Assembly (NCBI RefSeq): GCF_037940415.1 | Contig: NZ_CP149798.1 | Location: 5,365,001 to 5,429,000 of the forward strand | Length of the DNA: 64,000 bases | Direction of reading: 5' to 3' | Source of the DNA: Streptomyces sp. f51 | GTDB taxonomy: Bacteria; Actinomycetota; Actinomycetes; Streptomycetales; Streptomycetaceae | In this document: in pieces, positions 1 to 11,242 of the stretch | Layout: each line of letters begins with the position of its first letter | How positions within the stretch are numbered: the first letter of the stretch is position 1 | Program-made: the position numbers and the translations under genes | The notes under the pieces: model-generated | Database searches by the model: none | What the model was told of the DNA's origin: nothing | The model's input: the letters and a program-made list of their open reading frames with translations, nothing else

Positions 1-1
1 C

Positions 2-253
2 GACTTCGACCGCGCGGCCGCCTACGGCATGCGGCTGGCCGTGCCCGCCGGCTCCTCCGTCCGCTTCGGCCCGGGGGAGAGCGCCGAGGTCGGGCTGCGG
101 CCCATCGGCGGAGCACGCGTCGCCATCGGCTTCGCGGGTCTCGTCGACGGACCGCTGGACGCCCCCGGAGCCAGGGAAGAGGCCCTGCGCCGGGCCGCCG
201 CCTGCGGATACCTCGGCGTCCCCGACACCCGCGACCAGGAGGCCGAGCGATGA
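2..253 (+). CDS. ureB: Urease beta-type subunit, C-terminal part (gene cut by window edge)
   Basis: The open frame begins at base 2 and is cut at its 5' end. The visible C-terminal ~83 residues carry the urease beta signature FDRAAAYGMRL followed by VPAGSSVRFGPGE, the segment that normally contacts the alpha subunit. Many Streptomyces fuse gamma and beta subunits in one protein; whether this one does cannot be told from here. Its TGA overlaps the ATG of the next gene (ATGA, 250-253), so the two are translationally coupled and should form one cytoplasmic complex. No nickel-insertion genes (ureD, E, F or G) lie on the visible side. Confidence 0.85.
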   Translation, partial: DFDRAAAYGMRLAVPAGSSVRFGPGESAEVGLRPIGGARVAIGFAGLVDGPLDAPGAREEALRRAAACGYLGVPDTRDQEAER

Positions 254-1959
254 GCCGCCCCGGAGGCCACCCCGCCGAGGCCCGCCGCCTCACCCCCTAC
301 GAGTACGCCGCCACCCACGGCCCCCGTGCCGGCGACCGGATCAGGCTCGGCGACTCGGGGCTCACCGTCCGCGTCGAGTCCGACGCCCAGCTCCCCGGGG
401 ACGAGTTCCTCGCCGGATTCGGCAAGACGGCCCGCGACGGACTGCACTTGAAGGCCGCCGCCGTCCGGGACACCTGCGACGTCGTCATCAGCAACGTCGT
501 GGTGATCGACGCCGTCCAGGGCATCCGCAAGGTGTCCATCGGTATCCGCGAGGGCCGCATCTGCTCGATCGGGCGGGCCGGCAACCCCGACACCCTCGAC
601 GGCGTCGACGTCGTCGTCGGCACCGGCACGTCCATCGTCTCCGGCGAGGGACTCGTCGCCACCGCCGGAGCCGTCGACACCCACGTCCATCTGCTCTCGC
701 CGCGCATCATGGAGGCCTCGCTCGCCTCCGGCGTCACCACGATCATCGGCCAGGAGTTCGGCCCGGTGTGGGGCGTCGGCGTCAACTCGCCCTGGGCGCT
801 GCGTCACGCGTTCTCCGCCTTCGACGCCTGGCCGGTCAACATCGGCTTCCTGGGCCGGGGTTCGTCCTCCCACGACGCCCCGCTGATCGAGGCGCTGGCC
901 GAGGGCGGGGCCAGCGGCTTCAAGGTCCACGAGGACATGGGCGCCCACACCCGCGCCCTCGACACCGCCCTGCGGGTCGCCGAGGACCACGACGTCCAAG
1001 TGGCCCTGCACAGCGACGGGCTGAACGAGTGCCTGTCCGTCGAGGACACCCTCAGGGTCCTCGAAGGACGCACCATCCACGCCTTCCACATCGAGGGCTG
1101 CGGCGGCGGACACGTCCCGAACGTGCTGAAGATGGCGGGCGTCCCGAACGTCATCGGCTCCTCCACCAACCCGACCCTGCCCTTCGGCCGGGACGCGGTC
1201 GCCGAGCACTACGGCATGATCGTCTCCGTCCACGACCTGAAGACCGACCTGCCCGGCGACGCCGCCATGGCCCGCGACCGCATCCGCGCCGGGACCATGG
1301 GCGCCGAGGACGTGCTGCACGACCTGGGCGCCATCGGCATCACCTCATCCGACGCCCAGGGCATGGGCCGCGCAGGCGAGACCGTCCGCCGCACCTTCGC
1401 CATGGCCGGGAAGATGAAGGCCGAGTTCGGCGCCCCCGAGGACCACGACAACGAACGCGTCCTGCGCTACATGGCCAAACTGACCATCAACCCGGCCATC
1501 GCGCACGGCCTCGCCCACGAGGTCGGCTCCATCGAGACCGGCAAGCTCGCCGACATCGTGCTCTGGCGCCCCGAGTACTTCGGCGCCAAACCGCAGCTCG
1601 TCCTGAAGTCCGGCTTCCCGGCCTACGGAGTCGTCGGCGACCCCAACGCCGCCACCGACACCTGCGAACCCCTCGTCCTCGGACCACAGTTCGGGGCGCA
1701 CGGCGCGACCCCCGCCGAGATCTCGGTGGCCTTCGTCGCCCAGGCCGCGCTCGACCAGGGCAACGACACCATGCCCACCCGCCGCCGCCGCGTCGCGGTC
1801 CGCGGCACCCGCGGCATCGGACCCGCCGACCTGCGCCTCAACTCCCGTACCGGAGCGGTCGACGTCGACCAGCGCACCGGCCTGGTCACCCTCGACGGCG
1901 ACCCGCTGCGCTCCGAGCCCGCCGACTCGGTCTCCCTCAACCGCCTGTACTTCCTCTGA
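250..1959 (+). CDS. ureC: Divergent urease alpha subunit (amidohydrolase)
   Basis: A 569-residue urease alpha-like amidohydrolase, full family length. By alignment from memory with Klebsiella UreC the two-metal site is complete: H145 and H147 (DTHVH), the lysine that would be carbamylated K225 with H227 (FKVHEDMG), H254 (ALHSD), H280 (HIEGCGGGH) and D368 (SSDAQ). The mobile flap differs: the usual MVCHHL reads IVSVHDL, so the flap cysteine is Val327, the general-acid histidine H328 is kept, and the next His is Asp. The GGGTGPA segment after the second metal ligands is also replaced (GQEFGPVWG). It therefore looks like a metal-loaded enzyme with altered substrate specificity or activity. It is coupled to the beta subunit upstream and followed by agmatine deiminase 26 bases later. 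Urea hydrolysis is the default call; another ureido substrate is possible. Confidence 0.85.
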   Translation: MSRPGGHPAEARRLTPYEYAATHGPRAGDRIRLGDSGLTVRVESDAQLPGDEFLAGFGKTARDGLHLKAAAVRDTCDVVISNVVVIDAVQGIRKVSIGIREGRICSIGRAGNPDTLDGVDVVVGTGTSIVSGEGLVATAGAVDTHVHLLSPRIMEASLASGVTTIIGQEFGPVWGVGVNSPWALRHAFSAFDAWPVNIGFLGRGSSSHDAPLIEALAEGGASGFKVHEDMGAHTRALDTALRVAEDHDVQVALHSDGLNECLSVEDTLRVLEGRTIHAFHIEGCGGGHVPNVLKMAGVPNVIGSSTNPTLPFGRDAVAEHYGMIVSVHDLKTDLPGDAAMARDRIRAGTMGAEDVLHDLGAIGITSSDAQGMGRAGETVRRTFAMAGKMKAEFGAPEDHDNERVLRYMAKLTINPAIAHGLAHEVGSIETGKLADIVLWRPEYFGAKPQLVLKSGFPAYGVVGDPNAATDTCEPLVLGPQFGAHGATPAEISVAFVAQAALDQGNDTMPTRRRRVAVRGTRGIGPADLRLNSRTGAVDVDQRTGLVTLDGDPLRSEPADSVSLNRLYFL

Positions 1960-1985
1960 TGGACACAGCCCGTAAGGAACACCCC

Positions 1986-3023
1986 ATGTCTGCTGCCGCC
2001 GACGGCTTCCGCATGCCCGCCGAGTGGACCCCGCACGAGCGCACCTGGATGGCGTGGCCGGGCCCCAACCCCACCTTCGACAGCCCCGAGGACCTCGCCG
2101 CCTCCCGCGCCGCCTGGGCGGAGGTGGCCCGTGCGGTCCGCCGCTTCGAGCCGGTCACGGTCGTGTGCGGCCCGGGCCAGTCCGCGCCGGCCGCCGAACT
2201 CCTCGGCCCCGGCATCGACCTCGTCGAGCGGGAACTCGACGACGCCTGGATGCGCGACATCGGCCCCACCTTCCTCACCGACGGGCACGGTGAACTCGCG
2301 GCCGTGGACTGGACGTTCAACGGCTGGGGCGCCCAGGACTGGGCCCGCTGGGAGCACGACTCCAAGATCGGCGCCGAGGTCGCGGGCCTGGCCGGGGCGA
2401 AGACGTACGCCTCCCGGATGGTCAACGAGGGCGGCGCGATCCACGTCGACGGCGAGGGCACCGTGCTGCTCACCGAGACCGTGCAGCTCGGCCCGGAGCG
2501 CAACCCCGGCTGGAGCCGCGAGCAGGTCGAGGCCGAGATCCACGCCCAGCTCGGCACCGAGAAGGCCATCTGGCTGCCGCGCGGCCTGACCGGCGACTAC
2601 CCCCCGTACGGCTTCGGCACCCTCGGCCACGTCGACATCGTCGCCGCCTTCGCCCGGCCCGGCGTGATCGTCGCCCACTCCCAGCAGGACCCCGCGCACC
2701 CCGACCACGAGGTGAGCCGGGAGGTCATCGGGCTGCTCAGGGCCCAGACCGACGCGCGCGGCCGCGCCATCGAGGTCGTCGAGGTCCCCGCCCCGACCGT
2801 CCTGGAGGCCGACGGCCACTGGGCCGACTACTCCTACATCAACCACTACCTCTGCAACGACGGCGTCGTCCTGTGCGGCTTCGACGACCCGCGCGACGAG
2901 ACCGCGGCGGACATCTTCCGCCGGCTGTTCCCCGAGCGGACCGTGACGCTGGTGGACGCACGTACGATCTTCGCGGGCGGCGGTGGCATCCACTGCATCA
3001 CCCAGCAGCAGCCGAAGGTCTGA
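1986..3023 (+). CDS. aguA: Agmatine deiminase
   Basis: A 345-residue member of the agmatine deiminase / peptidyl-arginine deiminase family, which converts agmatine to N-carbamoylputrescine and ammonia. Seen directly: the N-terminal PAEWTPHERTWMAWP motif, MRDIGPTF, NEGGAIHVDGEGT, and the C-terminal GGGGIHCITQQQP whose Cys337 is the family nucleophile. I chose ATG 1986 because AAGGA lies just upstream; an in-frame ATG at 1959 is possible but overlaps the ureC stop region. It sits between the urease-like pair and a TetR regulator. The product carries a ureido group, so a shared pathway with the divergent amidohydrolase is an attractive inference. Confidence 0.9.
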   Translation: MSAAADGFRMPAEWTPHERTWMAWPGPNPTFDSPEDLAASRAAWAEVARAVRRFEPVTVVCGPGQSAPAAELLGPGIDLVERELDDAWMRDIGPTFLTDGHGELAAVDWTFNGWGAQDWARWEHDSKIGAEVAGLAGAKTYASRMVNEGGAIHVDGEGTVLLTETVQLGPERNPGWSREQVEAEIHAQLGTEKAIWLPRGLTGDYPPYGFGTLGHVDIVAAFARPGVIVAHSQQDPAHPDHEVSREVIGLLRAQTDARGRAIEVVEVPAPTVLEADGHWADYSYINHYLCNDGVVLCGFDDPRDETAADIFRRLFPERTVTLVDARTIFAGGGGIHCITQQQPKV

Positions 3024-3038
3024 CAACGGGAGTCACGG

Positions 3039-3656
3039 ATGGCCGGTGCGCGGAAGAACGCGCCACCGCGCGAGGAGGTCCTCGCCGCCGCCATGGAGAT
3101 GATCGCCGAACGCGGTCTGGAGAAGCTCACCATGGCGGCGCTCGGCCGTGAGGTCGGCATGAGCAGCGGCCATCTCCTGTACTACTTCCGTTCCAAGGAC
3201 GAGCTGCTGCTGCGCACCCTGGAGTGGAGCGAGGGCCGCCTCGGCGCCGAACGCGGCAGGCTGCTCGCCGCGCGCGGAACCGCCCGCGAACGCCTGGACG
3301 CCTACGTCGACCTGTACGTCCCCGACGGCCACCGGGACCCGCACTGGACCCTGTGGCTGGAGGTCTGGAACCACTCCCAGAACGCGGACGACGACGCCCG
3401 CGAACGGCAGGTGGCCATCGAGGGCGCCTGGCACCGCGACCTCGTCGCCCTGCTCGCCGAGGGCGTCTCGCGCGGCGAGTTCCGGCCCCTCGACGCGGAC
3501 CGCTTCGGTGCCCGGCTGCGCGCCCTGCTGGACGGCTTCTCCATCCATGTGGCGATCGGCCTGCGCGGCACCAGCCGCGCGCAGGTCCTGTCCCACGTGC
3601 GGGAGTTCCTCGACGAGGCGCTGGGCCGAGCGGACGCCGGCCCGCCGGTCCTGTAG
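3039..3656 (+). CDS. TetR-family regulator
   Basis: A 205-residue TetR-type repressor. The N-terminal helix-turn-helix is clear (LTMAALGREVGMSSGHLLYYF at about residues 27-47, followed by KDELL). The C-terminal ligand-binding half resembles the BetI-like group. It starts 15 bases after the agmatine deiminase stop with a GGGAG ribosome site, so it is the last gene of the urease-like/agmatine operon and probably controls it. The effector is unknown; agmatine, putrescine or a related polyamine would fit the context, but that is inference. Confidence 0.85.
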   Translation: MAGARKNAPPREEVLAAAMEMIAERGLEKLTMAALGREVGMSSGHLLYYFRSKDELLLRTLEWSEGRLGAERGRLLAARGTARERLDAYVDLYVPDGHRDPHWTLWLEVWNHSQNADDDARERQVAIEGAWHRDLVALLAEGVSRGEFRPLDADRFGARLRALLDGFSIHVAIGLRGTSRAQVLSHVREFLDEALGRADAGPPVL

Positions 3657-3700
3657 CCCAGTGCTCGCATCCTGAGACACCGTGTGATCACGGGGGCGGT

Positions 3701-3769
3701 ATGTGCCACACTGCCCCCGTGCTCTCGTTCGCCACGATTATTGGCAGCAGGCGCGCCGGTCCGCAGTGA
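3701..3769 (+). CDS. Putative leader peptide of cimA (22 codons, Ile-Ile)
   Basis: A short ORF with ATG at 3701 and TGA at 3767-3769, with a GGGGGCGG ribosome-site-like stretch just upstream. The peptide contains VLSFATIIGS, that is Val, Leu and two adjacent Ile codons. Both Ile codons are ATT (3737-3742), a codon rarely used in Streptomyces genes of this GC. The ORF is followed at once by a bulged 10-bp hairpin (3770-3796) and then a terminator-like hairpin with five T (3825-3849), all ahead of cimA. This is the layout of a branched-chain amino acid attenuator. It is too short for ordinary gene calling, and coding is inferred from composition and position only. Confidence 0.5.
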   Translation: MCHTAPVLSFATIIGSRRAGPQ

Positions 3770-3849
3770 CCGCCACGTACGACCAGGTACGGGCGGACAC
3801 CGTCGTCCTCGACCCGCGCGCAGACCTCTCGCACCCGCGAGGGGTTTTT
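3770..3849 (+). promoter_or_regulatory. Candidate cimA attenuator: two hairpins and a T-run
   Basis: Hairpin 1 pairs CCGCC-A-CGTAC (3770-3780) with GTACGGGCGG (3787-3796), leaving one bulged A. Hairpin 2 pairs CCTCTCGC (3825-3832) with GCGAGGGG (3837-3844) around a four-base loop and is followed by TTTTT (3845-3849). An alternative pairing of AGGT (3785-3788) with ACCT (3824-3827), and CGGG (3790-3793) with CCCG (3812-3815), would break both hairpins and could serve as antiterminator. Intrinsic terminators with a T-run inside an upstream region are unusual here, so a regulatory role is likely. The remaining bases to 3957 show only the cimA ribosome site (AGGAG). Confidence 0.5.
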
Positions 3850-3957
3850 CGCTTTTCTGGCCCACCTTCAGCCGGGAGCGCAGCGCGAGGGATCATTGGG
3901 GGACGGTGGAGCCGGTCATTCCGGTAGACCGAGATTCAATACAGGAGCCTTGAGACC

Positions 3958-5562
3958 ATGACGGAAACCAGCGAAGTCGACGATTCCTTCCACGTCTTCG
4001 ACACGACGCTGCGCGACGGCGCGCAGCGCGAGGGCATCAACCTCACCGTGGCGGACAAGCTGGCCATCGCGCGGCACCTGGACGACTTCGGGGTGGGCTT
4101 CATCGAGGGCGGCTGGCCCGGCGCCAACCCCCGCGACACCGAGTTCTTCGCCCGCGCCGCCCAGGAGATCGACTTCCGGCACGCCGAGCTCGTGGCCTTC
4201 GGGGCGACCCGCAGGGCAGGCGGCAAGGCCGCGGAGGACCCCCAGGTCAAGGCGCTCCTGGACTCCGGCGCCCCGGTGATCACGCTGGTCGCCAAGTCCC
4301 ACGACCGGCATGTGGAGCTGGCGCTGCGCACCACGCTGGAGGAGAACCTGGAGATGGTCCGCGACACCGTCTCCCACCTGGTCGCGCAGGGCCGGCGGGT
4401 GTTCGTGGACTGCGAGCACTTCTTCGACGGCTACCGCGCGAACCCCGCCTACGCGAAGTCCGTGGTCCGCGCCGCGCACGAGGCCGGCGCCGACGTGGTC
4501 GTGCTGTGCGACACCAACGGCGGCATGCTCCCCGCCCAGGTCCAGGCCGTGGTCTCCACCGTCCTCGCCGACACCGGCGCCCGCCTCGGCATCCACGCCC
4601 AGGACGACACCGGCTGCGCGGTCGCCAACACCCTCGCCGCGGTCGACGCCGGCGCCACCCACGTCCAGTGCACCGCCAACGGCTACGGCGAACGGGTCGG
4701 CAACTCCAACCTCTTCCCCGTCGTGGCGGCGCTGGAGCTCAAGTACGGCAAGAAGGTGCTCCCCGAGGGCGCGCTGCGGGAGATGACCCGCATCTCCCAC
4801 GCGATCGCCGAGGTCGTCAACCTCACCCCCTCCACCCACCAGCCCTACGTGGGCGTGTCGGCGTTCGCGCACAAGGCGGGCCTGCACGCCTCCGCGATCA
4901 AGGTCGACCCCGACCTCTACCAGCACATCGACCCCGAGCAGGTCGGCAACACCATGCGGATGCTGGTCTCCGACATGGCCGGCCGCGCCTCCATCGAGCT
5001 CAAGGGCAAGGAACTCGGCGTCGACCTCGGCGACGACCGCGAACTGGTCGCCCGGGTCGTCGAGCGCGTCAAGGAACGCGAGCTCAAGGGCTACACGTAC
5101 GAGGCCGCCGACGCCTCCTTCGAACTCCTGCTCCGCGAGGAGGCCGAGGGCCGCAGGCGCACCTACTTCGAGGTCGAGTCCTGGCGGGCCATCGTCGAGG
5201 ACCGCCCCGACGGCAGCCACGCCAACGAGGCCACGGTCAAGCTCTTCGCCAAGGGCGAGCGCATCGTCGCCACCGCCGAGGGCAACGGCCCGGTCAACGC
5301 CCTGGACCGCGCCCTGCGCGTGGCCCTGGAGACGCTGTACCCGCAGCTGGCCAAGCTGGAGCTGGTCGACTACAAGGTCCGCATCCTGGAGGGCAAGCAC
5401 GGCACGCAGTCCACGACCCGCGTCCTGATCTCCACGTCCGACGGCACGGGGGAGTGGTCCACGGTCGGCGTGGCGGAGAACGTCATCGCCGCGTCCTGGC
5501 AGGCGCTGGAGGACGCGTACACGTACGGCCTGCTGCGAGCCGGCGTCGAACCGGCCTCCTAG
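3958..5562 (+). CDS. cimA: Citramalate synthase (LeuA/CimA family)
   Basis: A 534-residue enzyme of the 2-isopropylmalate/citramalate synthase family, closest to CimA, which condenses pyruvate and acetyl-CoA in the threonine-independent route to isoleucine. The N-terminal TIM barrel starts with VFDTTLRDGAQ (about residues 13-23) and contains NGYGERVGN. The C-terminal LeuA-type regulatory domain, normally the site of isoleucine feedback, is present from about residue 440. One oddity: the metal-binding HxH motif reads H213-A-Q215-D-D, so the second histidine is Gln. The start at ATG 3958 has AGGAG upstream. The gene stands alone behind a putative Ile-codon attenuator. Confidence 0.85.
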   Translation: MTETSEVDDSFHVFDTTLRDGAQREGINLTVADKLAIARHLDDFGVGFIEGGWPGANPRDTEFFARAAQEIDFRHAELVAFGATRRAGGKAAEDPQVKALLDSGAPVITLVAKSHDRHVELALRTTLEENLEMVRDTVSHLVAQGRRVFVDCEHFFDGYRANPAYAKSVVRAAHEAGADVVVLCDTNGGMLPAQVQAVVSTVLADTGARLGIHAQDDTGCAVANTLAAVDAGATHVQCTANGYGERVGNSNLFPVVAALELKYGKKVLPEGALREMTRISHAIAEVVNLTPSTHQPYVGVSAFAHKAGLHASAIKVDPDLYQHIDPEQVGNTMRMLVSDMAGRASIELKGKELGVDLGDDRELVARVVERVKERELKGYTYEAADASFELLLREEAEGRRRTYFEVESWRAIVEDRPDGSHANEATVKLFAKGERIVATAEGNGPVNALDRALRVALETLYPQLAKLELVDYKVRILEGKHGTQSTTRVLISTSDGTGEWSTVGVAENVIAASWQALEDAYTYGLLRAGVEPAS

Positions 5563-5575
5563 GGCTCCGGCGGGA

Positions 5576-5612
5576 GTCCGTGTCCCGTCCCCGCCGGGGA
5601 CGGGACACGGAC
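5576..5612. terminator. Bidirectional terminator between cimA and GH30 gene
   Basis: A perfect 17-bp stem (5576-5592 with 5596-5612) with a three-base loop lies between the converging cimA and glycoside hydrolase genes. There is no T-run, as is usual for Streptomyces terminators. Confidence 0.85.
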
Positions 5613-5616
5613 CGCG

Positions 5617-7491
5617 CTACTGCAACTGCCACTTCTGGTTGGCGGCCCCCGTGCACGACCAGATCTGCGCCCGCGCCCCGTTGGCCGACGAGTTGTCCGT
5701 CACGTCGAGGCATCTGTTCGCCGCGGTGTTGACCACGTCACCCGTCGAGGAGTTGTACGACCACTGCTGGGCGCCCGAACCGTTGCAGTCGTAGAGCTGG
5801 ATCTTGGCGCCGTCGGACGTCGACCCCGAGGTGACGTCGAGGCACTTCCCGAGGGCGCGCACCGAACCGTCGGTCCCCACGGTCCAGGACTGGGCGGTGG
5901 TGCCGTTGCAGTCGTAGAGCTGCACCGCCGTGCCGTTGGCACCGGAACCGCCCGCCACGTCGAGGCACTTGCCGGCCAGCCCGACGAACGCGCCCGACCG
6001 GCCGCCCCCGTCCGACGGAGTGCCGGACCAGGTGAAGGTCGCCGACGTCTTGCCCGGCAGTGAGTAAGTGGCGTGCTGAGAACCCCAGTTGATCGTCACC
6101 GTCTTGGCGGCCGACGCGTCGTTGTAGGCGATCAGGGCCTTGCCGCCGTCCGGGTTGCGCCAGGCGACGTTCGGGACGGCGGAGGAGGCGGTGGAGGCGA
6201 TCCGCTGGGCCCCGGGCCGGACGAACTTCGTCAGCTGGCCCATCGTGTAGTACTCGACCGTGTAGTCGACGGTCCCGCTCGCGCCGTCCCCGTTGTGCAC
6301 GGTGATCAGCCCGGTGCAGGTTCCGCAACCGCCGTTGTGCGGGCCCTTGTTCTGGTCCACGGCGAGCGACCACTTGGTCACCGACTTCGCCCAGTTGCGG
6401 GTGTAGTCGACGATGTTGAGCATGTCCTCGCGCTGCTGGTTGGCGATCCACGTGCCGCCCGAGTGCTCGGTCCCGAAGGCGTCGAGGCCGGGGTACTGGT
6501 TGTGCACGCTCGTCTGCTTCGTGACGTCACCGCCGTACCCGTGCCAGGCGATGCCGCCGAAGTTCGGGTGCGAGCGGACCGCCGCGTCGTCGACGGTCTG
6601 GGCGGCGTAGGAGTCGTACACGTCCCAGTTCCAGTCGTGGGCGAGCACCTTGGTCGACAGCCCGGCGGCCTGGAGCTTCGGCAGCAGCTCGCTCTTGGTG
6701 AAGTAGGCGAGCCCCGAGGCGTTCCAGCTCATCGAGGGATAGCCCGAGCAGCAGGTCGGCTCGTTCTGGGCGGTGACGTACGCGACGGGGACACCCTGGT
6801 CCCGGTAGCCCTGGAGGTACTTCACGAAGTACGAGGCGTACGCGCCGTAGTCCTCCGCCTTCAGCCAGCCGCCGTTCAGCGACCCGCTGTCCTTCATCCA
6901 GGCCGGTGCCGTCCACGGCGAGGCCATGACCGTCAGGGCCGGGTTGAGCTGGAGTGCCTGCTTCGTGAGCGGCACCACGTCGGCCAGGTCGTGCGCGAGG
7001 GAGAACTGCGCCAGGTTCGGGTCGCTCTGCCCGGCCGGCACGTCGTCGTAGGTGTAGCCGTAGCGCGCGAGGTCCGAGGCGCCCATCGGGTTGCGCAGGA
7101 AGGACAGCCCGATGCCGTCCGTGGGGGAGAAGAGCTTGCGCATCGTCGCGTCGCGGGTGCTCTGCGACAGGGCCCCGCTGCTGTTCATCAGCCACGCGGC
7201 GGTGTCCGTGAAGGACGCGCCGCCGCCGGTGAAGGTCTGGTACCGGGTGTTCTCGTCGACGGTGATGTTCTCGCCGGCGCCGCCGCTGCCCGACTGGAAG
7301 GCGAACGGAGCCTGGGCCTGGAGCCCGCGCACCACATGGCGCCCGCCGTCGTCGTCCGTGGTCGTCAGATAGGCCGTGACCTGTTCACCCGCGGCGTGCG
7401 CGGGCGCGGCCGCCGTGAATCCGGCGGTGACGAGCAGCCCGGCGAGGACCGCCCGAACCGCCCGAGTGGATCTCCTGCTGGATCTCCTCAT
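5617..7491 (-). CDS. Secreted GH30 glycosidase with ricin-type lectin domain
   Basis: A 624-residue secreted protein. Residues 1-33 form a Sec signal peptide ending AAAPAHA. The catalytic domain resembles glycoside hydrolase family 30 (endo-beta-1,6-glucanase / glucosylceramidase group): SFLRNPMGASD, ASPWTAPAWMK, the acid/base E244 in AQNEP, and the nucleophile E342 in FGTEHSGG. After a short linker comes a C-terminal ricin B / CBM13 beta-trefoil (about residues 500-624) with repeated KCLDV and QxW motifs. Beta-1,6-glucan, for example from fungal walls, is the likeliest substrate. It is divergent from a GH3 enzyme, with a shared 300-bp control region. Confidence 0.88.
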   Translation of the reverse strand: MRRSSRRSTRAVRAVLAGLLVTAGFTAAAPAHAAGEQVTAYLTTTDDDGGRHVVRGLQAQAPFAFQSGSGGAGENITVDENTRYQTFTGGGASFTDTAAWLMNSSGALSQSTRDATMRKLFSPTDGIGLSFLRNPMGASDLARYGYTYDDVPAGQSDPNLAQFSLAHDLADVVPLTKQALQLNPALTVMASPWTAPAWMKDSGSLNGGWLKAEDYGAYASYFVKYLQGYRDQGVPVAYVTAQNEPTCCSGYPSMSWNASGLAYFTKSELLPKLQAAGLSTKVLAHDWNWDVYDSYAAQTVDDAAVRSHPNFGGIAWHGYGGDVTKQTSVHNQYPGLDAFGTEHSGGTWIANQQREDMLNIVDYTRNWAKSVTKWSLAVDQNKGPHNGGCGTCTGLITVHNGDGASGTVDYTVEYYTMGQLTKFVRPGAQRIASTASSAVPNVAWRNPDGGKALIAYNDASAAKTVTINWGSQHATYSLPGKTSATFTWSGTPSDGGGRSGAFVGLAGKCLDVAGGSGANGTAVQLYDCNGTTAQSWTVGTDGSVRALGKCLDVTSGSTSDGAKIQLYDCNGSGAQQWSYNSSTGDVVNTAANRCLDVTDNSSANGARAQIWSCTGAANQKWQLQ

Positions 7492-7791
7492 GGAGCGCCG
7501 CCCTTCTGGAGGTGGGGGTGGGAGGCGTGCGAGGCGTGAGTAAATGACGGCTTCGGGGGCGCGTCAAGGGGTTGCGCGTTCAGATTCTGAAGGAACAACT
7601 GCTCTGATCCGGACGGGAGTTGAGTGTGTACCGGTTCTGGCGTGAAGTCTTGACGCCTTGCCGGGACGCCAGTTAACTCACGCCGTGATCTAAGCCGTGA
7701 GACAAAGCGTCCGAGGAGCAGGGAACAGAACGAGCACGTCATCGTCGGGAAGCACGTCGTCAGAACAACGTGAGAGTCGAGGGGAACCCCA
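7492..7791. promoter_or_regulatory. Shared control region of divergent glycosidase genes
   Basis: This 300-bp gap holds no gene. A promoter-like pair for the plus-strand GH3 gene is seen: TTGACG (7650-7655), a 17-base spacer, TTAACT (7673-7678). Overlapping its -10 end is an inverted repeat CTCACG (7677-7682) / CGTGAG (7696-7701) that could be an operator. The GH3 ribosome site GAGGGG is at about 7779-7784. I did not recognise a CebR-type operator. Confidence 0.35.
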
Positions 7792-10833
<3,042 letters not shown>

Positions 10834-10846
10834 GGGAGAACGCGCA

Positions 10847-10883
10847 GGGCCGGCCGGGGCCGCACATCGGCCCCGGCCGGCCC
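10847..10883. terminator. Bidirectional terminator after GH3 gene
   Basis: A perfect 16-bp GC stem (10847-10862 with 10868-10883) with loop CACAT sits between the converging GH3 gene and the small membrane protein gene. Confidence 0.85.
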
Positions 10884-10902
10884 GCGTTCTCCTCCGCGGT
10901 CC

Positions 10903-11154
10903 CTACGTCGCGGGCGGCGTCACCGGAGCGGCGCTCCTCAGCTCCTTCGCGAGCCTGCGGGCCTGGAGGGCCTTGACCACGGTGTACACGCGGATCACGG
11001 AGAACACGAGCACCGCGAGGCCGAGGAACGCGCCGAAGGCGGACCCGTCCCTGGCCGCCGCGTAGAAGAGGAAACCGCTGAAGGGGAAGCCGACGGCGAT
11101 GAGCAGCGGCTCGCGCACCCAGAACGGGAGCACGCGAAGGATGAGTCCGATCAT
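10903..11154 (-). CDS. Small two-helix membrane protein, function unknown
   Basis: An 83-residue protein with two predicted membrane segments, VREPLLIAVGFPFSGFLFYA (about 13-32) and AFGAFLGLAVLVFSVIRVY (about 39-57), then a basic cytoplasmic tail (KALQARRLAKELR). The ATG at 11154 opens directly into a hydrophobic stretch. I do not recognise the family. It is divergent from the TPM-like membrane protein gene and convergent with the GH3 gene. Confidence 0.65.
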   Translation of the reverse strand: MIGLILRVLPFWVREPLLIAVGFPFSGFLFYAAARDGSAFGAFLGLAVLVFSVIRVYTVVKALQARRLAKELRSAAPVTPPAT

Positions 11155-11242
11155 CCGGCCACTTCAGCAGGTTCATGTCAGGCGCGGCTGTGATGGAGGC
11201 CACAGTTCCGGAAGATGGAACCGAATCGTTCCGTGCCGGCGG

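Noticed and set aside
3684..3691. Palindrome GTGATCAC upstream of the cimA leader ORF
   Set aside because: Eight bases are too few to separate from chance; no further symmetry around it.
3691..3719. Stem CGGGGGC / GCCCCCG over the start of the cimA leader ORF, considered as terminator of the TetR gene
   Set aside because: The loop is 15 bases, there is no T-run, and it overlaps the leader ORF; it may instead mask the leader ribosome site, but evidence is too thin for a separate call.
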